DNA of 64,000 bases from the NCBI GenBank assembly GCA_024760905.1, contig CM045746.1:4552001-4616000 (forward strand). Reading direction: 5' to 3'. A model generated the notes under the pieces. It searched no databases. It was not told the DNA's origin and saw only the letters and a program-made list of their open reading frames with translations. Below are positions 10,266-20,920 of the stretch, piece by piece (positions within the stretch are counted from its first letter, which is position 1; every line of letters begins with the position of its first letter). The position numbers and the translations under genes were made by a program. The stretch is from Plotosus lineatus. Taxonomy: Eukaryota; Chordata; Actinopteri; Siluriformes; Plotosidae.

Positions 10266-10434
10266 ATCTCATTTTGATGATCTGATCTTTCTCAAAAACC
10301 GTATGAGACAAATGAAAGGTGTTGAATATTATTTAAACAATATCAGGCTTTTTAAAAATGCTGCATCAAGGAAACAAGAAAGACACCCTCCAAAACAATG
10401 AAGGCTAGAAGAAAGGAGTCTGAATTGTCTACTA

Positions 10435-11289
10435 CAGTGATACCTCACCTTACGAAATTAATCCGTTCCAGAAGATTTCGTAAGTTGAGTAGCATTTTAC
10501 ATGTAAAACGCCTGATTCTTTCCAAGGCCTCCAATACTACTCCCTGAACCCTTTAAAAATTATAAAAGTATAACTTTTAAGGCCGCCTTCTGCTTCAATA
10601 TCGTACTGATGGTAGATGGGTTTCGGCCATATTCCTTTGCGATATCACTCAACCGCATGCCACGAGCCCGCTTCTTCTTTTCACTCGCACCGGGAATCAC
10701 TTTCACCGGGAATCTCTCACACACACATATACACACACATACACACACACGCGCATGTGCATGGTGCGTGTGTGTGTGCGCTTGTGCGTTGAACATGTCT
10801 TCTTAGCAGCGTTATAATCTTACAAATGTTTCTGCAAGGTTAAAAGCATGAGCCAAAAAATAAAGTTGCAATGAGCACACTCGAAAAACTCATGAAATAA
10901 CGGTAACTCTCCTTTATGTGTGTTGGAACTCTATGACGAACAATGGGTCGAAGGCACACGATAAGCATCATGGGTATTATGGAGATGCAGCTCCATAATA
11001 GCCAATGGGAGGGAGCTGCAGCTCCGTAATGAACAATGGGTCGAAAGCACACGAAAAGCATCATGGGTATTATGGAGATGCAGCTCCATAATATCCAATG
11101 GGTGGCCAGCGGGGCGGGTTGTTGGGAGATAGCCAATGGGAGAGTAACTCGCGCATTGTTTGAATTTTTGAGATAGCACGTTTTGTAATGTGAATTTTTT
11201 TTGTATCCAGAGACGGAAATTTTAGGTAAATGCGTTTCATAACTTGGATTTTTCGTTTGTTGGGTCTTTTGTAAGGTGAGGTACCACTG
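10435..11289. mobile_element. Tigger-like element with TA target duplication
   Basis: The termini CAGTGATACCTCACCTTACG and its inverted counterpart ...GTAAGGTGAGGTACCACTG are flanked by TA on both sides. The interior carries a helix-turn-helix transposase relic on the - strand. A duplicated block of about 80 bp (near 10950-11100) contains AAGCATCATGGGTATTATGG twice. It is non-autonomous. Confidence 0.82.
10563..10689 (-). pseudogene. Tigger/pogo-like transposase N-terminal HTH relic
   Basis: Read on the - strand, RLSDIAKEYGRNPSTISTIL is a canonical N-terminal helix-turn-helix of pogo/CENP-B-type transposases, which binds the terminal repeats. A Lys/Arg-rich stretch precedes it. The frame ends soon after, and the rest of the transposase is gone. 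An equivalent decayed relic occurs near 53880-53995 in the sister element. Confidence 0.65.
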
Positions 11290-11291
11290 TA

Positions 11292-12229
11292 CTCCGTACT
11301 GTACAGTGATGTTTCATGTGTTTGGATTGTGCTCAAGATTTACTTGAATATATTCCTGTAAATAAGTTGACTGTTCATGGGTGAGTAGAATATAGAAAAC
11401 AATAATTTAGTTCTTTCGCAAACAAGCGAAGACTTGTAATTCAACTTGAATGTGACGGCATACAAATGACTCTGGTCGGCTTAGTGGACATTTAAGACCC
11501 TTGAATGAATAACATGTTTTTGCTGGACAGTAGTTTAGAAGTTTATTGTGTCTGCAGAAGACTTCATCAGTTACTTATTCTATGAGGAGATAAAAAGGAC
11601 ATTAATGGTATGCTGTTATTATTATTTTTCTGTCAGGTTTTGCCCTGCTACTGGTAACATGTAAGCCAGTACAACCTGTTGCATGGTCAAGTGGTCGACG
11701 ACTCAACCAGCTCCCCCACCAGGTTCCAAATTTGGTGAGCAGGGTGGCTAGCAACCCAGTAGGAATAAAAACAACACCTATCAAAGGGTGGATGAACTCT
11801 TTACAGCCAGCTAGCTAGAGATGGTGTCTCAATAAAAACACGTCGCAGAAAGAACTTTGGGCCTCTACTTTAGATTTTTTGCCCTTTGTATATAGCCGTG
11901 ACAAGGCCGTTATGGCTGCTGCCTACGCCAGAATTCTGGCATAGCACCCAGATTGAGATTGATTTATTTTTATTATTTAAGGTATTTTAGATTTTTCCTG
12001 TTTCCAGTGATATACGTAACAAATATTAGTTCATGAAACTTTAACTCTTCAACATGTATTTTTTACTTTCTAGTAAAATATTCTGACATTTTTATTAGCA
12101 TATTTTAGTGCAAAAGCAGTTTAGGTTAGACTATATTGCAATGATAAATAGATATTTAAAAATAGCTTGAAAATTTTCTTTGTTTTGTTGACTTTATTTT
12201 CATCTGAGTGCTTTTAAAATACTTAAAAA
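11292..12229. other. Gene-free, apparently unique sequence
   Basis: Only short spurious frames are seen. No element ends, splice-flanked frames or RNA genes were recognised. Confidence 0.5.
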
Positions 12230-12248
12230 GTGGGAAAACCCATTAGCT

Positions 12249-12345
12249 TCGGGGGGCTTCGCCCCATTGCCCCCCACCACCACCACCACCACCACCACCA
12301 CCACCACCAGGGCACTGCCCTGGACCTATCTGGGGGCCCCCAGAC
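12249..12345 (+). repeat. GC-rich stem motifs with (CCA)n tract
   Basis: GGGGGGCTTCGCCCC is followed by about twelve CCA units (12274-12309) and then CAGGGCACTGCCCTG, so two short perfect stems flank the triplet repeat. Open frames across it encode poly-His or poly-Thr runs and are most likely not genes. Confidence 0.8.
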
Positions 12346-12479
12346 CTCCGGCCAAATTTTCAGATTTCCCAAATCACATCCCTTTTACAACACACTGTCC
12401 AGAAGTGGACAAAGGAACCAAGATTCCACACAAACAAACTTGGACACAAGTGGAATGTGGTGACTGGCCCTAAAATGAC

Positions 12480-13204
12480 TGTGGTCTGGATTTATGTGTG
12501 ACTCTTGAAATATTAAACAATGCTTGAATTAGGTAAAATATGATGGGGAGAATTATTTGGTTTAGAGTGTTTTACATCTGATTATCAAACTTTGCCTCAT
12601 TCACTTAAATTCAAATTGAAATTCATTCAACTAAATCCTCAATTAGCAGGATTATGCAAAATACTGTCTCTATTTTAAACGAACGTGCTGTAGGGAGAGG
12701 GTATGAGCCTGGCAAGAACACGTAACATATTAGGGTAGATCCTGATCACAATCCAGAATCAGGAAGTTGTTAAATTCTTTTTAATTTAAGCAGTTATTAA
12801 ACCTTTTTTTCTGTTAGCAGGATTACACAAAAATCGTTTCCAATATATTGATGGAGGGGTGGGTCCTGTGCCTAAAAAGAACCGGTTAAATGTTGCATTT
12901 GATCTGTTTATAGGGTCACATGCAATTGGGGAAAAAATCTCAAAACCATGAGAAATGCTGGTGTTTAACATAGGGCAAAATTTCATTATAAATATGACAA
13001 GTTACTATATATTTCCACCTTACACTATGAGTGCCTTTTGGTTTATTCGTATTTCCATGGCGACCAATTTACCATAATATCGGTGACCCAGAGCTCCAAA
13101 ACTATTCCATATTTCTGACAGTTATTTCAATCAGGCAGTTTAGTTGTGCTTTGTGATATTTTGGGATTTCTGCGATTTAAATTTTTGTGTTTCTATGGCA
13201 ACCA
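12480..13204. other. Gene-free, apparently unique sequence
   Basis: AT-rich sequence. Nothing is recognised beyond short chance frames. Confidence 0.5.
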
Positions 13205-13548
13205 TTTTAGCATTCAGTCATTCATTTTTTTTAAAATGCTAAATCCTAATTAGGATCATGGGGAGGCTGGTGCCCAGCTCAGCCTACTCCAGGCGAGGGC
13301 AGGGTACACCCATCGCAGGGCCAACACTCATGCAGCCATTCACACCCAGGAGAGATTTGGAACAGCCAATAAACCTACTGTGCATCTTTTTTTATGACTG
13401 GGAGAAAACCGGAGAATCCGGAGGAAACCCACACAAGCACGGGAAAACATGCAAACTCCATACAGAAACGCCCACACTGGGAATCGAACCCGGGACCTTC
13501 TTGCTGTGAGGTGGACATGCTAATCACTGTGCCACCGTGCTGCTCCAT
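13205..13548 (-). mobile_element. V-SINE-like tRNA-derived SINE
   Basis: On the - strand the head carries a B box (GGTTCGATTCCC, reverse of GGGAATCGAACCC) and AAGGTCC. The V-SINE central block follows, with a TTTGCATGTTTTCCC-type core and CAGTC-type cloverleaf remnants. The 3' end at about 13245 contains the CCTAATTAGGAT motif seen in other copies at 21320 and 45290. Confidence 0.7.
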
Positions 13549-13947
13549 TTTAACATGTAAAAAAATAAATAAGTTGGAGGTGTTTCTTTCCAGGCCAAAA
13601 GTAAATTGTAACTGTTTAATCAACATAGGCAGGGAAGACAGATTCTTCGGTATCCATCTGTCCATGAAGTGTAATCATTTCGGTTCTAGGCCAGGACTTC
13701 CCGGATTTCTGTACTTCATATTTTCTGACATGTGATGGACAGGGAGGATATTTCATCATCTGATAGCTCTTGTTAAATTATCAGATCTTTCAAATTCAAT
13801 GTGTTCCAACCTTTAAAGATGATTTGAATGTCAAACAATATTACAGTATTGTAAATTTTCAATAACAATTCTATGATGACCTTGGAAACAATACTTTTAT
13901 TTATTTTAGCATACTGAATCATTTTGTTTAATTTTTTTGTTTTCCAG

Positions 13948-14964
13948 ATGTATCACTGCTCCGTTTGCGAGAGGAGTTTTACTAACGGTGGCGATTTCAA
14001 AAAACACATACGTGTCCACACGGGAGAGAAGCCATATCACTGTGGTCTGTGTGGGAAGAGTTTCACTCAGAAGTATTCTCTCCGAGAGCATGAGCGTATC
14101 CACACAGGAGAGAAACCATATCATTGTGGACAGTGTGGGAAAAGGTTTACTCATCCGAGATCTCTAAAACTGCATGAGCGTATCCACACAGGAGAGAAAC
14201 CATTTCACTGTGAGCAGTGTGGGAAAAGTTTTACTTATCGGAGTCATCGCGTGGAGCATGAACGCATCCACACGGGAGAGAAACCGTATCACTGCATGCT
14301 GTGTGGGAAGAGTTTTAGTTATCACAGTAATCTCCGAGAGCACCGGCGTATCCACACAGGAGAGAAGCCGTTCTACTGTGCGCTGTGTGGTAAAAGGTTT
14401 ACCCGTCAGAGTTCTCTAAAACAGCATGAGCGTATCCACACAGGAGAGAAGCCCTATCAGTGCGAACAATGTGGGAAGAGTTTTACCGATCGGAGTCACC
14501 TCCAAGACCACGATCGCATCCACACGGGAGAGAAGCCGTATCCATGCGAACAGTGTGGTAAAAGGTTTACCCGTCAGAGTTCTCTCCAAGACCATATGCG
14601 AGTCCATACCGGAGAGAAGCCGTATCAGTGCGCACAGTGCGGGAAGAGTTTTGCTTGTCGGAGGTCTCTGCAAGCGCATGTGCGTATCCATACGGGAGAG
14701 AAGCCGTATTACTGCGAACAGTGCGGGAAATGTTTTACTCAGCAGGGTGGTCTACTTCAGCATCTGCGTATCCACACCGGAGAGAAACCGTATCACTGCG
14801 GAGTCTGTGAGAAGAAGTTTACTTGTCGAAGTAATCTTCAGCAGCACAAGTGCATCCACAGAGGCAAGAAACAGTATTGCTGTGGCCAGTGTGGGATGAG
14901 TTTTACATGTTCACTCCAAGAACACGAATGTATCCATGCAGAGGGAAAAGCTGAAACTTTCTGA
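13948..14964 (+). CDS. C2H2 zinc-finger protein 1, finger exon (12 fingers)
   Basis: This encodes a run of tandem C2H2 fingers with TGEKP linkers, so the product is very probably a sequence-specific DNA-binding nuclear protein, perhaps a repressor. The exon starts immediately after TTTTGTTTTCCAG, so upstream in-frame codons are intronic. Fingers 1-11 have the regular C-x2-C-x12-H-x3-H spacing. Finger 12 is two residues short between its second Cys and first His, and the linker before it is RGKKQ, so it probably folds poorly. After the stop at 14962-14964, a relic of a thirteenth finger (WCRKSFRTC) persists in another frame. AATAAA is at 15131. No KRAB, BTB or FAX-type domain is visible here, and one would have to lie in upstream exons. 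The sequence is clearly under coding constraint, with no frameshift in about 1 kb. Confidence 0.88.
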   Translation: MYHCSVCERSFTNGGDFKKHIRVHTGEKPYHCGLCGKSFTQKYSLREHERIHTGEKPYHCGQCGKRFTHPRSLKLHERIHTGEKPFHCEQCGKSFTYRSHRVEHERIHTGEKPYHCMLCGKSFSYHSNLREHRRIHTGEKPFYCALCGKRFTRQSSLKQHERIHTGEKPYQCEQCGKSFTDRSHLQDHDRIHTGEKPYPCEQCGKRFTRQSSLQDHMRVHTGEKPYQCAQCGKSFACRRSLQAHVRIHTGEKPYYCEQCGKCFTQQGGLLQHLRIHTGEKPYHCGVCEKKFTCRSNLQQHKCIHRGKKQYCCGQCGMSFTCSLQEHECIHAEGKAETF

Positions 14965-15130
14965 ATGGTGTAGGAAGAGTTTTAGAACCTGTCATTACCT
15001 CTACAACGAGAAGAATTGCGCAGGACAGTTGTTTTACCTGTGTACCTGACAATGTGGGTGGAGCTATAGTCATTCAGGAGCATTTCGGCAAAACAACTGT
15101 GCCATCAGCTGCTGACAAATTAATGTGTCA

Positions 15131-15136
15131 AATAAA
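15131..15136 (+). terminator. Polyadenylation signal of zinc-finger gene 1
   Basis: AATAAA lies 167 nt after the stop codon, just before the TA that flanks the CAGTAGGCCC element. The element may therefore have inserted at the very end of the 3' UTR. Confidence 0.6.
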
Positions 15137-15328
15137 GATACAGTAGGCCCTCCTTATTCTCGGGGGGTTTGTTCCAGCCCCTCCCGCGAATGAAGATAAT
15201 CTGCGAGTTCTGTACCCGGAAGTTAAACCCCATGTATCATATTACATGCGCGAATGATCAACCGGAAGTAAAATACTATGTATCTATTACATGTGAGAAA
15301 ATATGCTTCTTAAACACATTATATAGAC

Positions 15329-18084
15329 CAGGGGTCACCAACATTTTTGAAACTGAGAGCTACTTCACGGTTACTGAATCATACGAAGGGCTACCAGTTT
15401 GATACGCTCTTCTGAAATAACAAATTTGCTCAGTTTGCCTTTAGTTATACATTATTTATAATGATTAGTAATACTCACCTATGTAAAGACACTGATCATG
15501 TTAATGATTTCTAACAATGATTATCAAAAATGACAACAAGGTGGGAAACAGATATCAATATTCAACACTTTATCTCTATTAATCACAGTATTTGTTACAT
15601 TTTCAGATGATCACTTACATCACTACATTTTAGCAAAAAATATCCCATTTGCACAAGCCACTGACATGCCCTGTTAACAAATCATGAACTATGTTGCAAC
15701 ATGTTTCAAAAAGTTAACAATTATGTAATGTTAAACAAAATCAACTTACATATTTTTAAATATGTAATACATTTTATTTCACATTTTGAACTAATGGCCA
15801 AGTCTGTGTTATGTTTAACAAAAATTATAACTTTTAAATGTCATGAACACACTTTAAATTGAACACAATTCTTCAATATTTTAATTCAACTTTGCCATGG
15901 CACTACCATGTTGCCACTGACTACATCTGGTATCCGTCCTTGGTTAGTGGGAAGACTGGCATTGCATGCTGTTCACCAGTGTGTTGTAATCTGGTGTGTA
16001 ACTTGACACTGCAACTGTGAGTGAGTCTCTCAGATGTGCATCAGTGAGGCGTGTTCTGTGTTTGTTTTTGATGAAGTTCATGTCAGAAAATGCTGATTCA
16101 CAGAGATAGGTTGAGCCAAACAGGCTGGCAACCTTCATGGCTGCTGTGCATACTCCACTGTACTTCTCTGTGTCAACAAGGCGCCAAAAGTTTGGTGCAG
16201 CCTGGTAGGCTTTGAGATGGAGATCATTTTGCAATGTTATAATTTCAATCTCCACCTGTCCAGCATCCAAGTTGAACGTTGCACTTAACTGCTCAGCAAA
16301 GCATGTTGTGTCCCCATTCATGAAAGGGTTGGAAATGAAGAACACACATGGTTCAAGCTGATGAAGGTCACAAAACCTATTCTCAAACTCTTGCCCAAGT
16401 CTGTTTATTACTTCAATGTACTTTTCTGCCACTTTTTCAAATGTCTCAGATGCAGAAGCATTGTCTTTCAGCACTGACTGCACAGAGGGAAAGTGCAGAA
16501 CTTTTTTTCTCTGTAAATCTGCAGAGAATGCATTCATTTTGGCTTTAAATGCATTTAAAGCACTTATCATATCGACAACAGTCTTACCTTTGCCTTGCAG
16601 CTGGCAGTTCAGGAGGTTTAGTTTCCCAGTAATGTCCACCAAAAATGCAAGGTCAAGTGTCCACTCTGTGTCCTCTAGCAGTGAGACATCTTAAGCCTTT
16701 GGACTGCATGAACTCTTTGATTTCACGCAAAGAGACAAAAACGATGCACACCCCGTCCTCTGCTGAGCCATCTGATTTCTGTGTGTAGCAGTAGGTCCCC
16801 ATATTCTGCTGACATCTCCTCTAATAGTACCTTGAAAATCCTGTGCTGCTTTGCTTTGGAGCGGATGTTGTTTATGATTTTCACAACGGAGTCACCACGT
16901 GCCCAAAGCCGATCACTTTCGCACACAACGCCTGCTGGTGAATGATGCAATGGTAATGCAGAAATTTGGGGAAGTCTGGGTCACGTTTACAGTGAGCGAT
17001 GAAACCTGTCTGTCGGCCGACCATAGCAGGAGCCCCGTCCTGTTGTCACCGCTACCAGCTTTTCCAATGGCAATTTTTCTGCACTGAAAAACTCCTTCAC
17101 CGTGTTATAAATGTCAACTCCTCTCGTAGTTGTCTTTAAGGGCAGTAGTGTCAGGAGTTCTTCTTTTGTGGAGAAATCATTAAACACCATCCGGATAAAA
17201 ACCAATAACTGCGCTTGTACTGCTGCTGTCCACGGACTCATCGCACTGGAGGCTAAACCACTTGCACGCCGCCAGATCCTGCTCCAACTGATCGACCAAG
17301 TTACTGGACATAGCTGATACTGCCTTGCCATCGTAGATGCCCCCAGTTAGGACGTCGGAAAGAGTGGAGATTAGGTCGCTTCCATTTTTCGTCTTTAAAT
17401 ACAGTGTTAGCAATTAATAACATCGCTTCTTTGACAACTTCTCCATCTGTAAATGCCTTTTTTCTTGATCAGAAAATGTGTAGCTCTAAACGAGGCTTCG
17501 GTTGCTTTTGTGAGTTTTTGGCCGGCCTCGTAAAAAGACTGTTGCTTACCCAGAGCGGTCTTTAGCTCACGGGCTTTTTCTGCCCGTGAGGGCGCTTGCA
17601 GGTGGATATTTATCATGGTAGCTTTTGTGACACGTATTGAAATGTCTCTCCACATTGTGCCGTTTTTGCTGTCGCCACGGTCGTCCCCAAAAATCAGACA
17701 CACTGCAGGTTTCTTTTACAGTCGTAAAAGAACTCCTCTTCCCATTCACTGTGAAAGAGATACGTTTTCTTTCTTTTTTCTGCCATGTTTTTGGGGTACG
17801 AAAGTGCATACAGCGCCCGCTAGCTTACTCTCCACATCCCACAAGCTCTACTTTACTGCCCATAGGTAAATATTGTGCGCGTTAACCTTAAAGTATTTTT
17901 AAGATAGTATTTTTTAAATCTATATACATACAAGTGTGATTAAAAAAATAATAGCAACAGAACAAAATTAATTTTTAGACGCAGCTCTCTATGAGATGTG
18001 CTATTTTTGGAACAGGCCCGCGGGCGACTCATGTGGTCCTTGCGGGCGACCGGGTGCCCGCGGGCACCGTGTTGGTGACACCTG
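15329..18084 (-). mobile_element. hAT DNA transposon with 8-bp TSD
   Basis: The ends CAGGGGTCACCAACA and TGTTGGTGACACCTG are terminal inverted repeats. The perfect 8-bp duplication ATATAGAC flanks them at 15321-15328 and 18085-18092. The related element B carries the empty site with a single CTATAGAC, confirming both boundaries. The 2756-bp copy holds a complete but broken transposase gene. Confidence 0.95.
15944..17786 (-). pseudogene. hAT transposase, frameshifted
   Basis: The intact protein would cut and paste the element by a DDE reaction. The likely start is the ATG at 17786, opening with a Lys/Glu-rich segment. Frame is lost soon after, and the rest is spread over several frames. Recognisable parts are LKTALGKQQSFYEAGQKLT near 17550, an RNase H-like core with QCDESVD near 17250, and a long C-terminal frame (15944-16642). 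That frame contains the hAT dimerisation region, with SLFGSTYLCESAFS and RTRLTDAHLRDSL. These resemble the SCAND3/ZBED and GTF2IRD2-like hAT (Charlie-type) group. At least four frame breaks separate the segments, so it is inactive. The pre-integration match argues that insertion was clean and that decay followed. Confidence 0.88.
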
Positions 18085-18240
18085 ATATAGACAGTCTTAC
18101 TCATTAATACAGTATTAATGTAGTACAATGTAGTAATGATTAAGAAAAACCTTTTAATTTTGCATTGTGATATTTATTAAAAATATATATAAACATACAG
18201 TATATATATATATATATATATATATATTACACAGGATGTA

Positions 18241-19465
18241 CAGTAGGCCCTTGACTATTCACGGTTTTGCATTTGCGGTTTGAGCATTCACGGACTGCCA
18301 GGCAGCTCACGTAATTCAAATTCAGCCAATGGCTGTCCTCCTTCCTGCTGATTGGTTGAGGTGATGTAACGCCCCTTTTTCCTCATTTGCGCACAAGTTG
18401 TCAATGAGCCTTTTTTTTGTGTGTTTTGATGTCACTCAAACGCCTGCTTAAGCACCAGAAAAAGGTAATGAAGTTGGATGTCTCTTCTGAAGAAATAAGA
18501 CTTTCTCCGGAAGAAACAACAGTTTCCTCTGAAGTCACGTCATTGCTGAAGAGGAATACAGTAATCCTTTGAACTGTTGTAAAACACTCCACTATTAAAG
18601 TCTTTTTTTAATTATTATTCCAGTGCATGACCTAAGGTAATGTTTAAAATGTTTGTGTTATATTTTATTTACTGTGGTGTCGCATGTTTCTCATTGTGTT
18701 TTGTTTATCAAATTTATTACATTTCTTGTTCTTTTATGTCCTTTTTGTTGTGGTCCATGTTTTGGGGGACTTTGATTTTGGCACTGTGCCTTTCACTAAC
18801 TGTTTACTTCCTGAGGGGTGTAGCTGAGCTGCTCGGAGCACACACGCCTGGATTCACTATTCTCATTTACTCCCAATAAACAAAAACATGCTCAGCTCTG
18901 CGCCAGAGGATTAACTCGCATCAACATCACCGCTTCTTTGGTTATTAACGCCTCTTGCTCGATCACTCTAAAACTTTGTTTTGTACTTCGGCTCTGGTTG
19001 GGGGCGTGGCCTACTGGGGAGCTGCTCGGATTTAATGCAGTTAATACCTGAATTCAGTCGCGTCATGCCTAATGCAATACAGTACGTTCCTCTAGTGGGC
19101 ATTTTTGAAAACTACAGTGCTGTATGTTTATAAAGAGAATGCACTGAAAGGTGTTTTATGCATATGCTGTGTAATGTTTATATTTTAGCATCAATAAATA
19201 TAACAGTAAAAATTGAAAAGTTTTTCTTAATCATTACCACATTTTACTACATTAATACTGTATTAATGAGTAAGACTGTCTATAGAATGTGTTTAAGAAG
19301 CATATTTTAGCGCATGTAATAGATACATAGTATTTTACTTACAGCTGCTCATTCGCACATGTGACGTCATACATGGGGTTTTACTTCCGGGTACAGAACT
19401 CGCGGATTATCTCGATTCACGGGAAGGCCCAGAACCGTACCCCTGCGAATGTCAAGGGCCTACTG
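18241..19465 (+). mobile_element. CAGTAGGCCC-ended TIR element B, complete, TA TSD
   Basis: CAGTAGGCCCTTGACTATTC at the left and ...GTCAAGGGCCTACTG at the right are inverted repeats flanked by TA on each side. It starts inside, or at the broken end of, the related element A, which lies in opposite orientation. No transposase is left. Short exon-like pieces (CAGAAAAAGGTA...GTTGGATGTCTCTTCTGAAG) recur in the copies at 5310 and 19530. Confidence 0.82.
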
Positions 19466-19496
19466 TATATATTTTCATTTTTTATGTATATATTAT

Positions 19497-19790
19497 CCAG
19501 TTAAGCTCTATGATGCCACTCAAATGCCGGCTAAGCGCCAGAAAAAGGTATCGTTGTTGGATGTCTCTTCTGAAGAAATAAGACTTTCTCCTGAAGTGCC
19601 TGAAGAGGAATAATCATCTGAACAGTTGTAAAGCTGTAGTATTCAAGTCTTTTTCAATTATTATTCCAGTACAGTACCTAAGTTAATGTTTAGAATGTTT
19701 GTGTGTGTCTGTTTTCTCCTCACTCAGGCTGAGGGGCATGGCTGAGCTGCTTGGGCTGAATGCAGTTCACATCTGAATTAAATCCTCTCC
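19497..19790 (+). mobile_element. Partial third copy of the CAGTAGGCCC family
   Basis: It matches the interior of element B (18425-18670) in the same orientation. It contains a 29-codon frame (19524-19613, MPAKRQKKVSLLDVSSEE...), whose opening MPAKRQKKV is reminiscent of the basic start of Tigger/pogo transposases. Sister copies break the frame. Confidence 0.6.
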
Positions 19791-19991
19791 TCTACTCCCT
19801 ATTGAGGTTTTGCATGTGACGTCACATGGTCACGTGACTTTTGTTTATCTGCCATATTGGCCGGCATGATCCAGACGGCGCTCACTCATTCAACATTGCT
19901 AAATATTTTAAAATAAGTAATAGTAGTTCCCAACTGGATGTTTTTTGTCGGTTACTAACTTCCCTGGAGTGATACAAAATAACCAGTGAGT

Positions 19992-20150
19992 ATGGTTATA
20001 TTGTGTTGCGCTGATGGCTGTGCAAATAGACAGAGGAGTAAGCCTGCACTGTCATTTTATCGTTTTCCATCTGACCCGGAGAGAAAAGTCATGTGGATGA
20101 CTGGAATCCTACAGAATACAGTAGAATATGCAGCGAACACTTTGTATCAG
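19992..20150 (+). pseudogene. THAP-domain exon, frameshifted
   Basis: The ATG at 19992 opens VILCCADGCANR followed by LSFYRFPSDPERK. These are the N-terminal Cys pair and the FxFP-type core of the THAP zinc-binding fold (C2CH). The closing C-x2-H (RICSEHFVSG-like) is present at about 20123-20150 but in a different frame, so an indel lies near 20110. A GTAAAT donor follows at 20151, as in many transposon-derived THAP first exons. The exon would give the transposase its binding to terminal repeats. It is inactive as read. Confidence 0.65.
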
Positions 20151-20339
20151 GTAAATATACATTATTATTTATATAGGGTCTAGGGTGGTTATTGTCATTG
20201 AGGTACAGTAGCATCCAGTAAAAATAAAATTGATGCTATAAAGATTAAATATATATATAGGCTTATATATAAATAAAATGTGTGAATTTATATAGCCATT
20301 ATAAGCACTGATAATTTTAATTTATTATTGCATAAGTGC

Positions 20340-20770
20340 TTGCTTGTGTAGGTCTATTTGGGGATAGAACACGCACCTTAGCTGTTATGAAGTGGTCGTC
20401 TCTCTTCCCAGTTCCTGGCTCCCGTTGTTGCATACAACTTACAAATCCGCCAACAAAATACTTGTAAGCTTCCATTGATTTGTAAGCTTTTAACTCTGCC
20501 AGTAAATGGACATGAGCCGTGGACAAGATATGTACAAAGATCCAAGTAGGCAAAAGCAGGAAGGGAAGAATGGTCGCATTCTTAAACATTGACTGTGGCA
20601 TTAGATACGGATCAGCAATCCCCAGCTGCTTTATTTTCCTCAGATACCTCGCCCTCTGGTCACCTGTAAAATGATTGACAACGTCTGACAATATTATAGT
20701 GTCATTGCTTTTGCCTTTGACACTCTTGCATATTTTGCTTTCGTTGTCATTATCGGTTGTTGTTGAAACC
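20340..20770 (-). pseudogene. Transposon-encoded ORF fragment, unknown family
   Basis: A - strand frame of about 145 codons includes IADPYLMPQSMF and ELKAYKSMEAYKYFVGGFV. It has a conserved, protein-like character and no similarity to the THAP exon. The LKAYKSMEAYKYF pattern is reminiscent of segments found next to YqaJ-like exonuclease domains in fish repeat-encoded proteins, but I cannot confirm this. It lies inside the inverted repeats, so it is probably a second gene, or a captured fragment, of the same element. Confidence 0.4.
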
Positions 20771-20920
20771 ATGCTTAGTGAATCGTGTGTGTGTTCTGGA
20801 TCACGCTTGCCATCCAAGATGGCACATGAAGGTATTGGGGTCACGTGACTGCAAAACCTCAATAAACACAAACTGCATGCTCACCTCAATTAGAGCGCGC
20901 GGCTTAAGTCCTTCCCCTTT

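Larger units (their letters stand above)
15141..18240 (-). mobile_element. CAGTAGGCCC-ended TIR element A, split by a hAT
   Basis: Starts CAGTAGGCCC after TA. Its flanks 15141-15328 and 18085-18240 match, in reverse complement, the right part of element B (about 19150-19465). In element B the hAT insertion site is intact, which shows that A was continuous before the hAT arrived. The other end of A is lost or displaced where element B begins at 18241. A (TA)n stretch lies near 18200-18226. Confidence 0.72.
19800..20864. mobile_element. TIR element carrying THAP exon and a second ORF
   Basis: TATTGAGGTTTTGCA at the left and TGCAAAACCTCAATA at the right are inverted repeats, and GGTCACGTGAC is also repeated inside each end. 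The element is 1065 bp with TA at either side. It holds a + strand THAP-like exon and a - strand open frame converging on it. THAP DNA-binding domains are the signature of P-element and Kolobok-type transposases. The exact superfamily is not established here. Confidence 0.65.

Noticed and set aside
10560..10796. A host gene encoding an HTH protein
   Set aside because: The HTH is within Tigger-like terminal repeats with TA flanks and is truncated, so it is a transposase relic.
12230..12473. Poly-His/poly-Thr frames across the (CCA)n tract
   Set aside because: They are explained by the microsatellite, with no start context or splice support.
13966..14899. Overlapping frames in both strands of the zinc-finger exons
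   Set aside because: The regular 84-bp finger periodicity keeps other frames open. Only the C2H2 frame has sensible residues.
18640..18879. Hydrophobic 79-codon frame resembling a small membrane protein
   Set aside because: It lies inside TIR element B, is T-rich by composition, and is not conserved in sister copies at 5.4 and 19.6 kb.
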